A DNA stretch of 37,097 nucleotides, from the IMG/VR virus record IMGVR_UViG_3300036046_000022, positions 1-37,097 of that record. One strand, written 5' to 3'. The position numbers were made by a program, and so were the translations under genes. This DNA is from a virus. The notes under the pieces are model-generated. The model worked only from the letters and a program-made list of their open reading frames with translations. It was not told the origin of the DNA and searched no databases. Shown here one piece after another: positions 4,952 to 12,839 of this stretch (position 1 is its first letter; each line of letters begins with the position of its first letter).

Positions 4952-6096
4952 CGGCGCGGACGGTGACGCGCATAGGTCCGTCTCGGAGAATCTGCACGAT
5001 GCACTCACGCGAAACCGCCGGCGGGGCGAGGCGAAACGATCCGTGGCGGATCGTCGCCCGCTGGCCGGCGCCGGAACCGGGGCGCAGCGGCCTGCCAGCT
5101 CAGGCGAAACTGGCGTGGCAATACCTCTACCAACTGGCCGGCGGGATTGACCGGTCGGTGTCGGTGCTCGCGGCCAACGTGGGCGCGGAGCAGGGAACCT
5201 CGGACCGCTCGGGCCGGCGAGCGCTGGAGAGCCTGGCCGAAGTGGGCCTGATCCAGATTGCGGACCGATTCAAGGGGCAGATCACGGTCTATCTCAACGA
5301 TCCTGCGATAGCCGCGCGAGCGCGGCTTGCGTCAGCAACGAACCTCAGCGACCAGGGCGAATTGGAGTTCCCCTCGGACCACGAATCGTTGCCGCAGGAG
5401 CCGGACCCCTCGGAGGGGGTGATCCAACTCCCCCCGAGGGCCTCGCCGGCGGATCTTGTGCAAGAACCGCCGGCGGTTCTTGCACAAGATCCGCCGCGTC
5501 AACATAGAACCGCGCCAGCGCGCGCAATTGAAACATCAATACTAACATCCAACATCCAAAGCGCGCGCAAAGATGTTGATGTTTATGTTCCGCCGGCGGT
5601 TCTTGCACAAGATCCGCCGCCCGCAAGAACCGCCGCGAGCCCCGTCGATTGGCGGATTCAGCTCGATCCGATCGAACGGCGAGCGTTCGAGCAGATCGAG
5701 CGGCAACGGCGAACCGCCAAGGAGCCGGCCGAGTTGCCGACGATCGGGCCAGCCGTGGACGCGAAGTTGCGCAGCTTGCCGACGCCGGGCGAGAAGATCG
5801 CCCAGGCTCAGCAGTGGGTCGAATGGATGCGGGAACGGATCGCCGATCCGACCTGGGGTCAAATGCCGACCGACCGCCACACGGGGCTCCGCGGCGACGT
5901 GATGCTCATGCGGATCGCGTGTGCGATCATCGATGGCTTGCTGCCGATGGCCACGCTCGAATCGATTTTCAAATATTTGAATCAAACGCAGGCAGCCGGA
6001 AAGCTTCGCGTGTCGCGGGCCGCGTATTTCATGGGAGCGATCAAACAAACGTTCGCGAATCGTGGGCTGAATTGGCGACGGAGGGACGACGCATAG
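4948..6096 (+). CDS. Replication initiator-like protein with N-terminal winged helix, 382 aa
   Basis: Residues about 45-120 form a winged helix-turn-helix (LPAQAKLAWQYLYQLAG, then GTSDRSGRRALESLAEVGLI), as in phage replication O-like proteins. A low-complexity middle (about 140-235) is coded by DNA rich in palindromes and AACATC repeats, and a helical C-terminal domain (about 235-380) follows. Having the origin inside the initiator gene is known from lambda O, so this is a reasonable replication initiator. The ATG at 4948 overlaps the HD gene stop (ATGA) and has AAGGA upstream; an ATG at 4999 with GGAG at spacing 10 is an alternative. No helicase motif is seen, so host or unrecognised proteins must supply it. 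Confidence 0.7.
   Translation: MTARTVTRIGPSRRICTMHSRETAGGARRNDPWRIVARWPAPEPGRSGLPAQAKLAWQYLYQLAGGIDRSVSVLAANVGAEQGTSDRSGRRALESLAEVGLIQIADRFKGQITVYLNDPAIAARARLASATNLSDQGELEFPSDHESLPQEPDPSEGVIQLPPRASPADLVQEPPAVLAQDPPRQHRTAPARAIETSILTSNIQSARKDVDVYVPPAVLAQDPPPARTAASPVDWRIQLDPIERRAFEQIERQRRTAKEPAELPTIGPAVDAKLRSLPTPGEKIAQAQQWVEWMRERIADPTWGQMPTDRHTGLRGDVMLMRIACAIIDGLLPMATLESIFKYLNQTQAAGKLRVSRAAYFMGAIKQTFANRGLNWRRRDDA
5447..5496. repeat. 50-bp perfect palindrome
   Basis: Two 25-base arms meet with no loop at CCGG in the centre; the arms carry GGCGGATCTTGTGCAAGAAC. Both strands remain open through it. In the gene frame it reads ADLVQEPPAVLAQDPP. A further hairpin (CTCGG...CCGAG, 5409-5438) lies just upstream. 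Confidence 0.9.
5590..5620 (+). repeat. 31-bp direct repeat of the palindrome's right half
   Basis: Identical to 5467-5497, and in the same reading frame (PPAVLAQDPP). The two copies bracket the AT-rich AACATC region. Part of it (5601-5622) recurs at 12627-12648 in non-coding DNA. Confidence 0.9.
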
Positions 6097-6124
6097 CGGG
6101 CGTACCGCCGCCGGCGTTCTGCGG

Positions 6125-7606
6125 ATGAAACACACTGCTAAATCTCTGCCGACCGTGCCCGCCGAGGTGCGGACATCCGCACCCGCCGCCGGGCCGTTTC
6201 GAGCCCGCGTGGCCGATTCGCGGCATCGGCGAGTCGGCCACGAACCCGCGCAAAACGATCGATCCCGCGAAGCTCGCGAACCTCGCCGACAGCATCAAGG
6301 AGAAAGGCGTCCTCGAACCGCTGATCGTTCGGCCCTACGGCACGACCGGCGTCGTCGAGCTGGTCGCCGGCGAACGCCGCTTCCGGGCCGCGCAGATCGC
6401 GGGCTGCGCGACGGTGCCGGTGACGAGGTCGCCGCGAAACTCAGCGTCTCGCCGACGACCATCTATGCCGCCTTGAAACTCCTGAGGCTGCCGGCGAAGG
6501 CACGCAAAGCCCTCGCCGCCGGCGAGATTTCGGCCTCGACGGCCCAACTGATCGGCCGCGTGCCGAGCGAGTCGCTGCGGAAAGAGGCCTCAGACGCGAT
6601 CGTCGGCGGTCAGGGCCGATGGGGTCCGAGCGAGCCTCTGTCGTTTCGCGCCGCCAAAGAGTGGATCGAGAGTTATGTGACGCGCGAGCTAAAGGGCTCG
6701 CCGTTCGACCAGGCCGACGCCGCGCTGGTCAAGCCCGCGGGTGTTTGCGACACGTGCCCGAAGCGGACGGGGAATGCTCGCGAGCTATACCCGGACGGCC
6801 GCGCGGACATTTGCACCGACACCGCCTGCTATGACGGGAAGGTTCGGGCGCACGGTCAGCTTACCCTCGCACGAGCCAAGGCGGATGGTCGGAAGGTTCT
6901 CTCGGCAAAAGACGCGAAAACGCTTTTCGCCGACTTTTACGATCATCAGCTCAATGGCGGCACCAACTTCGTCGACCTCGACGCCGACTGCTACGAGACC
7001 GGCGCACCAGCGAAGTGGCGATCCCACCTGCTGCCGGACTGCCAGCCGGACATCGTGTTGGCCGTCGATCCAAAGGGCCGCGTGCGCGAGTTGGTGCCGA
7101 AGTCGCGAGCGGCAGCGATTCTACGGCAGAAAAAACTCGTCACGCGGCAACCGACGCCGGCCTCTCGTGTCAGCGAATCCTGGAAGAAGGAGCAGCAAAA
7201 ACGGGACGCGGAGAAGGCTAAGCGAGTCGAGGTTGCGAAAGTGGTCGCCTTGGCGACTCGCGAAGCTGTGCTTCGCCAATCGCATCTGGACGGTCCGCTC
7301 CGCTTCATGCGGGTACTGACAAGGATCTTAATCAACGACATCGTCCTATTTAACGATGCGGCGGAGAAATTGGTCGCAAAATCCTATGGCGTCGCGAACG
7401 TCAATGACGCGATCGAGTCGCTCGGGTCCGCCGGCTGCATCGCGCTTGTTTGCGAGTCGCTTGTGGCACAACTCGAAGTCGTGGGGCGAGAGGACGACGA
7501 CTTCGTGCCGTTTTTTGAGTGTCTCGGCGTCGACCGCGCCGCGATCGCCGCCGGGAAGGTTGAATCCAATCCGAAAAAGAAGGGGTGCTCACGTGACGTG
7601 CGATGA
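6125..7606 (+). CDS. ParB-like protein with frame-disrupted nuclease domain, 493 aa
   Basis: The ParB N-terminal domain is clearly encoded, but in a different frame from the start and from the rest. At about 6215-6420 the frame one base upstream reads IGESATNPRKTIDPAKLANL, then LVAGERRFRAAQIAGC (the GERR box). After 6421 the frame starting at 6125 takes over with DEVAAKLSVSPTTIYAALKL, the ParB helix-turn-helix. About 35-40 codons expected between the GERR box and the HTH are missing. The C-terminal part has the CDTCPKRTGN...DICTDTACYDGK cysteine cluster known in phage ParB-like proteins. The open frame from 6125 crosses the domain as an Arg-rich off-frame stretch. It is either an inactivated gene with two compensating frame changes or an assembly deletion. 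Confidence 0.7.
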   Translation: MKHTAKSLPTVPAEVRTSAPAAGPFRARVADSRHRRVGHEPAQNDRSREAREPRRQHQGERRPRTADRSALRHDRRRRAGRRRTPLPGRADRGLRDGAGDEVAAKLSVSPTTIYAALKLLRLPAKARKALAAGEISASTAQLIGRVPSESLRKEASDAIVGGQGRWGPSEPLSFRAAKEWIESYVTRELKGSPFDQADAALVKPAGVCDTCPKRTGNARELYPDGRADICTDTACYDGKVRAHGQLTLARAKADGRKVLSAKDAKTLFADFYDHQLNGGTNFVDLDADCYETGAPAKWRSHLLPDCQPDIVLAVDPKGRVRELVPKSRAAAILRQKKLVTRQPTPASRVSESWKKEQQKRDAEKAKRVEVAKVVALATREAVLRQSHLDGPLRFMRVLTRILINDIVLFNDAAEKLVAKSYGVANVNDAIESLGSAGCIALVCESLVAQLEVVGREDDDFVPFFECLGVDRAAIAAGKVESNPKKKGCSRDVR

Positions 7607-7664
7607 ACTGGAGTTGATCCAGAGGCGGGTCGGCGCGGCGAAGCTTTTGTTCCATCCACGTTAG
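7593..7664 (+). CDS. Possible small peptide, 23 aa
   Basis: GTG start at 7593 inside the end of the ParB-like gene, with GAAGGGG about 7 bases upstream. The peptide is amphipathic (CDELELIQRRVGAAKLLF). Support is only the ribosome site and position. Confidence 0.3.
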   Translation: MTCDELELIQRRVGAAKLLFHPR

Positions 7665-7678
7665 CGAGGGATTCCTGT

Positions 7679-7936
7679 ATGAACGCGACGCACAATTGCC
7701 GCGCGACCGGCTGCACTCGCCGCATAAAGGTCGAATTGTTAATGTGCCCATTTCACTGGCGGCTCGTGCCGAAGGAGTTGCAAGGTCGGGTGTATACTGC
7801 ATACAACCGATACGTCGCCGCAACGAAGAATTGCGATTTCAACGCAACGCGAACCGCGGCCGAGGATCTCCGGCGCGTCCAGGCCGAGGCCTCGGCCGCG
7901 GTGGGCGAGCCGTCGAACGGCCCGCGGTCGGCTTAA
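7679..7936 (+). CDS. Small Cys-containing protein, 85 aa
   Basis: ATG at 7679 with GAGGG 8 bases upstream. The N-terminus has three cysteines and a histidine spaced as a compact metal site (CRATGC then CPFHWRLVP), followed by a long helix with Arg and Ala. Phage proteins of this CxxxxC...CxxHW type are common just upstream of terminases and are mostly uncharacterised. A zinc-stabilised nucleic-acid contact is a reasonable guess only. Confidence 0.6.
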   Translation: MNATHNCRATGCTRRIKVELLMCPFHWRLVPKELQGRVYTAYNRYVAATKNCDFNATRTAAEDLRRVQAEASAAVGEPSNGPRSA

Positions 7937-7951
7937 CGGGAGGGGCACGGA

Positions 7952-8257
7952 TTGTCCGCCGCCGAGCCGAAGACGACTTGTCCCGGATGCGGCCGCCGCG
8001 TGAAGTTGCGGCGGCGCGGCCTGTGTCGGCGTTGCTATTATTCGACGTCGATTCGTCGCAAATTTCCCGCGGGCCGGCCCGGCGGGCACATGTCGATGCT
8101 CGGCTACGTCGGGGTGCACGAACCCACCAAGCCGCCGCCGCGGCCGACCAGCTTTCGCCCCGGCACGCGCGGAAAGATCCGGGTGATGGCGCGGCGCGCC
8201 GCGGCGAACCAATTCTTGCATCATCCGCTCGACCGACGCGATGAGTGGGCGGGTTAG
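7952..8257 (+). CDS. Zinc-ribbon protein, 101 aa
   Basis: TTG start at 7952 preceded by GGGAGGGG. The N-terminus CPGCGRRVKLRRRGLCRRCY is a four-cysteine zinc ribbon with a strongly basic loop, suggesting nucleic-acid binding. The rest is basic and proline-rich. It is the last gene before the small terminase, a place where many HK97-like phages carry an HNH nuclease; no HNH residues are visible here, so it is not that family. Confidence 0.6.
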   Translation: MSAAEPKTTCPGCGRRVKLRRRGLCRRCYYSTSIRRKFPAGRPGGHMSMLGYVGVHEPTKPPPRPTSFRPGTRGKIRVMARRAAANQFLHHPLDRRDEWAG

Positions 8258-8290
8258 GTGGAATTGATGTTCGCGTTTACGATGTGACGA

Positions 8291-8845
8291 ATGGGACGCG
8301 GACGCAAACCGGCGCCGACGCCGCTCAAGATCGCCGCCGGCAATCCTGGGAAGCATCCGATCAACGCCGCCGAGCCGGCGCCGCTGGCGTCGCGCTTAAC
8401 GATCCCGAAGTGGCTTAAGGCGGACAAAGTCGCGGCTGACGAGTACAAGCGGATGGGCAAGAAGCTCCTCGCGCTCGGCGTGATGACGGAACTCGACGAA
8501 ACCGCGTTGACGGCCTACGCAAAGGCGTACGCGCAGTGGGTCGCCGAATCAGCGTTGCTCGCCGAGGAGGGCACGCTGCTCAAAAGTCCGAAGGGCAACC
8601 AATACACCAACCCGCGGCTCTGGGTCGTCAATGCCGCGCGGGACGCGGCCATGAAGATTTTGGCCGAGTTCGGCATGACGCCGTCGTCGCGCTCGAAGAT
8701 CAAGGCGATGCCGAGCCCGAACGACGGACCCGGGAAAGGGATGCTGGAACGCACGGTCACCGGAGCCGACCAGTCGCAGGTCGCCGTCGAGGCCCGGGCC
8801 TGGGAGCCGCCGGGGCCGACGGCGCACGCCCAGGACGTGGGGTGA
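8291..8845 (+). CDS. terS: Terminase small subunit, P27 family, 184 aa
   Basis: The N-terminus GRGRKPAPTPLKIAAGNPGK is the hallmark of the P27-type small terminase. The central helical region (PKWLKADKVAADEYKRM and following) matches the family. It recognises phage DNA and loads the large subunit for packaging. ATG at 8291; ends 3 bases before the large subunit start. Length is normal. Confidence 0.9.
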   Translation: MGRGRKPAPTPLKIAAGNPGKHPINAAEPAPLASRLTIPKWLKADKVAADEYKRMGKKLLALGVMTELDETALTAYAKAYAQWVAESALLAEEGTLLKSPKGNQYTNPRLWVVNAARDAAMKILAEFGMTPSSRSKIKAMPSPNDGPGKGMLERTVTGADQSQVAVEARAWEPPGPTAHAQDVG

Positions 8846-8848
8846 GGC

Positions 8849-10606
8849 ATGGCCGCCGGCGGCCTCGATCCCGTTGCTGAGATTTGGAAGTGCGAAGCCA
8901 ACCCCCTCTACTTCATCTGGCACTACTGCACCGTCAAGGACGAGAAAACGCGACGGCGGGTTCCCTTCCGCCTTTGGCCCGAGCAGGCCGACACCCTCAA
9001 GCTCCTGTGGCTGGCTCGCTTCGTCATCCTGCTCAAGGCGCGGCAAATCGGCATGACGACGCTCGTCGTCTGCTTCGCCGTCTGGCTAGCACTTTTTCGG
9101 CCGGGCTCGACGATTCTGATCTTCTCGAAGACGCAGCGCGAAGCGAAGGACATGCTCAAGCGAATCAAGTCGACGCTCCGAGCCCTGCCGGAGTGGTTGC
9201 AGCCTGCGGAGTTTGCGGTCGACGCCACGCAAGAGCTCGAATTGTCCAACGGCAGCCGGTTCATCACCTTCGCGAGCCGCGGGCCTGGGGGAGACTCGTA
9301 CACGGCTACGCTCGTCATCATCGATGAGGCGGATCTGATTCCCAACCTCAACGAACTGCTCGAGGGGGCCGAGCCGACGATCGCCGCCGACGGGCGGATG
9401 ATCCTGCTGAGTCGGACCGACAAGAAACGGCCGACCAGCGCGTTCAAGCAGCTCTGGCGAGCCGCGACCGCCGGCGACAACGATTACAAGTGCAAGTTCA
9501 TACCGTGGGATGCCGCGCCCTGGCGGACCGAGGAATGGTATCACGCGCAACGCCGGCAGATCGAGAGCCGGACCGGCTCGCTCGACGATCTCTACTCGCA
9601 ATACCCCAAAACCGCCGACGAGGCCCTCGCCCCGCGTGAGCTGGATCGGCGGTTTCTCGCGCGGATGGTGCTGCCGTGCTTCAAAAAGGCGCCGCCGCTG
9701 CCGCTCGGCCGCACGCCATGGCCGGGCATGGTGGGCCTGCGAGTGTTTGAACTGCCGAAGGCCGGTTTGAGTTACATGATCGGCGGGGACACCGCCAAGG
9801 GAAACCCGAACAGCGACGATTCGACCGCCTGCGTCGTCGAGCGGGCCTACCAGCGCCAAGTCGCCGTGCTCCAGGTCAAGCTGGAACCGGGCGAGTTGGC
9901 GCAGTGGATCGCGCGCCTTGCGGCGTGGTACAACCGGGCCGGAGTCCTCGTCGAGAGAAATCACGAGTACGGCCAGCACTGCATCAGCTCGCTCGCGAAC
10001 ATGCCGCCCGACATCGCCCCGCGGCCCCGGCTCCTGATCGGACGTGACAAGAAGTGGGGCTTCTGGACCGACCGGCAAGGCAAACGGATGATGTACGATC
10101 ATCTCGCCGACGCCTTCCGTTGCGGATCGTGCACCGTTGTCGACGAAGCGACCTACAACCAAATCATCAGCCTCGACTCTGACCAGCTCGAAGCGCCCTA
10201 CGGCGAATTCGACGACCTGGCCGTCGCCTATGGCCTGGCCGTCTACGCGTGTTCCACACCGCAACGCAAGCCGGAGTTGACGGTGTTGAGCTATGATCGG
10301 CCGCAAGCGACGATGGCGACCGACTCGGCCAGCGTCGCCCCGGCGATCGTTCAACCGATTCAGATCGGGAGCGTCGAGGTCAGGTTCTTCGGGCAGTTCA
10401 ACGAATGGTGGGCGATCGCTCGCCGAGACGGGCACCACATCGACCTGTACGGGCATCAGGACAAAGCCGTCGCGGAGGCGGCTGCCGCCGCCGCCGATGC
10501 CCTGCTCGCCTCGCCGGGACCCGTTCCGAGCCCGCTCGCGTCTGATCCATTGGCCGTCCAAATGCACCGCACACTCGCTGAGCGAGGCTGGATCCGCACG
10601 TGTTAG
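8849..10606 (+). CDS. terL: Terminase large subunit, 585 aa
   Basis: DNA-packaging motor ATPase and nuclease. The Walker A-type loop KARQIGMTT is at residues 63-71 and Walker B TLVIIDE at 154-160, with the coupling Ser/Arg region after it. The C-terminal RNase H-like nuclease shows Asp314 (GGDTAKGN), Glu369 (VLVERN) and Asp455-Asp456 (GEFDDL). The GAGG ribosome site overlaps the small-subunit stop. The extra 110 residues after the nuclease are not part of the usual core; the last segment (EVRFFGQFNEWWAIARRDG and on) looks like a small separate beta domain. Confidence 0.95.
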   Translation: MAAGGLDPVAEIWKCEANPLYFIWHYCTVKDEKTRRRVPFRLWPEQADTLKLLWLARFVILLKARQIGMTTLVVCFAVWLALFRPGSTILIFSKTQREAKDMLKRIKSTLRALPEWLQPAEFAVDATQELELSNGSRFITFASRGPGGDSYTATLVIIDEADLIPNLNELLEGAEPTIAADGRMILLSRTDKKRPTSAFKQLWRAATAGDNDYKCKFIPWDAAPWRTEEWYHAQRRQIESRTGSLDDLYSQYPKTADEALAPRELDRRFLARMVLPCFKKAPPLPLGRTPWPGMVGLRVFELPKAGLSYMIGGDTAKGNPNSDDSTACVVERAYQRQVAVLQVKLEPGELAQWIARLAAWYNRAGVLVERNHEYGQHCISSLANMPPDIAPRPRLLIGRDKKWGFWTDRQGKRMMYDHLADAFRCGSCTVVDEATYNQIISLDSDQLEAPYGEFDDLAVAYGLAVYACSTPQRKPELTVLSYDRPQATMATDSASVAPAIVQPIQIGSVEVRFFGQFNEWWAIARRDGHHIDLYGHQDKAVAEAAAAAADALLASPGPVPSPLASDPLAVQMHRTLAERGWIRTC

Positions 10607-10802
10607 CCGTGCGCCCACCCCCGGGGGTCAAGAGAGTGCCCAAATGGCAGCCCCATATTCGGGGGCGACTTTTGCGCGCCGAGGCCGCGAAATTAGGGGG
10701 GGTGGGGGTATGTAGACTGGGTAATTTTAGGCGATAACACGTAGTGCCGCCGCGCGGCGCGCGTTTCGGCGATCGCCACGCCCGCCGTATCATCGGAGGG
10801 CC
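10607..10802. other. Intergenic gap with 12-bp palindrome and G-runs
   Basis: No convincing gene. ACCCCCGGGGGT (10617-10628) lies 11 bases after the terminase stop. At 10696-10708 a G7-T-G5 run, with a further GGG nearby, could form a G-quadruplex on the plus strand. The bipartite motif at 10757-10796 ends just before the portal start. Confidence 0.5.
10757..10796 (+). promoter_or_regulatory. Bipartite late motif, copy 1 (before portal)
   Basis: GCGCGCG directly followed by TTTCGG (10764-10769), 17 bases, then GTATCATCGG (10787-10796). Two other late intergenic gaps have a related arrangement. If TATCAT were a -10 element, transcription would start almost at the portal ATG (10803) and leave the GGAGGG ribosome site outside, so it may be an operator or unusual promoter. 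Confidence 0.4.
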
Positions 10803-12287
10803 ATGGCTCGACCACGCCTCACCGACTGGCTCGCGACTGCGTCGACCGCTGCGCCGACGCCGTCGCGCGGCGCGGCTGCCGACCGCGACGTCGCGCTGAT
10901 GCTGTCCGCGCTGCGGAGCAAGTCGCCGGGGCAATGGTCGCAAAACGTCCTCGAGCTGGCGCGGCACTTCACCGGCGCCGCCTACCTCGCCGTCCACACG
11001 CTCGCCAAGCACGCGATGGATTCGACGTTCAGCCTCTACGAGCGCACCGAGGATCCCGAGGCGCCGAACGGCGAGGTGCAATTGCCGTGGCACGATCCCG
11101 CCCATCGGCTCTTCGAGGATCCCAACCCAGTCGATACTTTCGCGGACCTGATGTACCAATCGGTCCAGCAACTGTCGATCACCGGCCTGACGCTGACCTG
11201 GTCGGTGCCGAGCGATGACGCCGACGAACCGCGAGAGATGTACAACCTGCCGACCGCGAATTGTTGGCCGATGCCGCCCGGCTACCACAATGGATTCGCG
11301 TACCCGCACGGCGCGTACCGAGTTTTACCGTATCCCTTCGGCATGCTGTCGGCGCCGATGGGCCAGATCACGTCAGGCGCGATCATCCCCGCGGAGCAGA
11401 TCGTGCGAACCAAGCAACATCATCCGTTTTTGCGATACGACGGATACGCGGTGATGAGCGCGATCAGCCAGGAAATCGACACGCTCGAAGCGATCGGCAC
11501 GAGCCGCAGCAACACGATGCTCCAAGGCTGCGAACAGAGCCTCGCACTCAAGACCAATTCGCCGACGGCCAGCGATCCCGACGAACCCATGTTGGCACGG
11601 CTGCGCTCGCAATTCCAAGCGCTCTACGCCGGCCCGAAAAACGCCGGCAAGGTCATCATCGTGCCGGTGGGCTGGGATCTGAGCCAGGTGTCGACGGTCC
11701 CCAAGGACATGGCATGGCAGGAGGGGTGGTCGCAAGTTCTCGACTTCATCCTGGCGGCGTGGGGCGTGCCGAAGGCGGTCGCCGGCCTTCAAGACTCGGT
11801 CAGCTACGCGACCCTCTACTCGTCGTTGCGGGCATTTTGCCTGTTCAGCCTTGGGCCAATTGTGCGGCTGATCGCCCGGAGCTGGGGCAAGCACGTCGTG
11901 CGGCCGGCGTGGGGGCCGGCGATCGGGCTGCGAATCAACGCGCCGGAGTTCAAGGACGAAACGCTCGAAGAGACCAAAATCGGCAACGACCTCAAGGCCG
12001 GCATCCGGCTGGTGCGCGAAATGCGCCGATCGCGCGGCTACGACGAACTCAATCCCCAAGACCATCCGTGGGTTAATGACCGCGCCATCGCCTCCTTTTC
12101 GCCGCAATCGCCGACGGGCGGCGGCGACGGCGGACGCGAGAACGATCCCGAGGGGAACGGGCCGCGGCTCAATGACCCCAACGTCGACAACGCCAGGCCG
12201 GCCACGAAGGCCGACCGACTCGAAGCGCTGGCGCGGGCCTTCGAGACGGCGAAAACGAACGGGCACGCGCACCCGATTCGAGGTTAG
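10803..12287 (+). CDS. Portal protein, HK97-like, 494 aa
   Basis: Dodecameric vertex channel through which DNA enters. The family pattern is visible: a helical start (WSQNVLELARHFTGAAYLAV), the wing with YNLPTANCWPM, a polar crown entry IIPAEQIVRTKQHHP, then the long helical stem region and GWDLSQVS with DFILAAWGVPKAVAGL, which is typical of portal proteins just before the C-terminal domain. Length is in the family range. GGAGGG lies 3-8 bases before the ATG. The C-terminal tail after about 420 is Gly/Asp/Asn-rich and probably disordered. Confidence 0.9.
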   Translation: MARPRLTDWLATASTAAPTPSRGAAADRDVALMLSALRSKSPGQWSQNVLELARHFTGAAYLAVHTLAKHAMDSTFSLYERTEDPEAPNGEVQLPWHDPAHRLFEDPNPVDTFADLMYQSVQQLSITGLTLTWSVPSDDADEPREMYNLPTANCWPMPPGYHNGFAYPHGAYRVLPYPFGMLSAPMGQITSGAIIPAEQIVRTKQHHPFLRYDGYAVMSAISQEIDTLEAIGTSRSNTMLQGCEQSLALKTNSPTASDPDEPMLARLRSQFQALYAGPKNAGKVIIVPVGWDLSQVSTVPKDMAWQEGWSQVLDFILAAWGVPKAVAGLQDSVSYATLYSSLRAFCLFSLGPIVRLIARSWGKHVVRPAWGPAIGLRINAPEFKDETLEETKIGNDLKAGIRLVREMRRSRGYDELNPQDHPWVNDRAIASFSPQSPTGGGDGGRENDPEGNGPRLNDPNVDNARPATKADRLEALARAFETAKTNGHAHPIRG

Positions 12288-12289
12288 CC

Positions 12290-12496
12290 ATGCACGATTC
12301 GCGAGGAGCCAATCTTGGGATCGGCGACCGGGTGTTGGTGGAGGCGGAAGTTACCGAACTCCAACCCCACGCCGACCCCAATTACTGCAACGTCACCATC
12401 CGAGTGGTCACCCCCGATCAACGCGACGTCACTCCAATGGTGCCGCCCACGATCTCGGCGATCAACACCAAAATGTTGACGAAGTGCGGTAAGTAG
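12290..12496 (+). CDS. Hypothetical protein, 68 aa
   Basis: ATG 3 bases after the portal stop, with GAGG upstream in the portal gene end. The core (LGIGDRVLVEAEVTELQP... CNVTIRVVTPD) reads as a small five-stranded beta barrel, OB- or SH3-like. It lies between portal and protease, where small head-assembly factors are sometimes found. No family name is justified. Confidence 0.6.
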   Translation: MHDSRGANLGIGDRVLVEAEVTELQPHADPNYCNVTIRVVTPDQRDVTPMVPPTISAINTKMLTKCGK

Positions 12497-12618
12497 TAGC
12501 ACTTGCCGCCGCGGTTCGTTCATCGTTCCGCCGTCGCGTGGGCGCCAGCAAACTCGTGAAGCCGGACCCTCCGATCGCCACGCCGGCCGCCGGCGTTCCT
12601 GACGGCACATACCGAACC

Positions 12619-12646
12619 GCGGCGGATCTTGCACAAGATCCGCCGC
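12619..12646. repeat. Hairpin sharing sequence with the origin palindrome
   Basis: A 12-base stem (GCGGCGGATCTT / AAGATCCGCCGC) with loop GCAC. Bases 12627-12648 are identical to 5601-5622 in the replication gene. It is non-coding, between the 68-aa gene and the 57-aa gene, with no T-run, so it is not an obvious terminator. It is a third member of the palindromic family seen in the initiator gene. Confidence 0.8.
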
Positions 12647-12662
12647 CCCACCGAGGCTGACC

Positions 12663-12836
12663 ATGGAACTCCCCGAATTTAAGGACGCGATCGCCGAGGC
12701 GGCGACGCTGCTCAAAGGCGTGCAGAAAATCCTGCCGGCGCGCGTCGACGCGAAGCTGATCGAGTACCTCGATCGGCTTCAGGACGATCCAGTCGGCCTG
12801 GAGATTCTGCGGGCCGGCTTGGCGGCGAAGGAGTGA
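12663..12836 (+). CDS. Hypothetical small acidic helical protein, 57 aa
   Basis: ATG at 12663 after CCGAGG; 57 codons ending at 12836, three bases before the protease polyprotein starts. The protein is almost wholly helical (KDAIAEAATLLKGVQKILP, then KLIEYLDRLQDD). Size and position suggest a small head-assembly accessory factor, but there is no recognisable family. Codon use matches the flanking structural genes. Confidence 0.65.
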   Translation: MELPEFKDAIAEAATLLKGVQKILPARVDAKLIEYLDRLQDDPVGLEILRAGLAAKE

Positions 12837-12839
12837 CCG

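Larger units (their letters stand above)
5447..5620. other. Candidate replication origin inside the initiator gene
   Basis: A 50-bp perfect palindrome (5447-5496) is followed by an AT-rich stretch (about 5501-5589) with three direct AACATC copies (5532, 5543 and 5550 areas) and two inverted ones (5572-5582 area), nested inverted pairs AAACATCAA/TTGATGTTT (5531-5539, 5576-5584) and two GCGCGCGC blocks. A second copy of half the palindrome closes it at 5590-5620. Repeats plus a locally AT-rich island in a GC-rich initiator gene match the lambdoid origin layout. Function is inferred. Confidence 0.55.

Noticed and set aside
5345-5626. Leftward open frame opposite the replication gene
   Set aside because: It is open because the palindromes read open on both strands; no start site and no independent composition.
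7952-8257. HNH endonuclease upstream of terminase
   Set aside because: Only a four-cysteine zinc ribbon is visible; no H-N-H residues.
9086-10618. 510-codon leftward open frame
   Set aside because: Lies entirely opposite the large terminase; its composition is the usual GC-rich antisense shadow.
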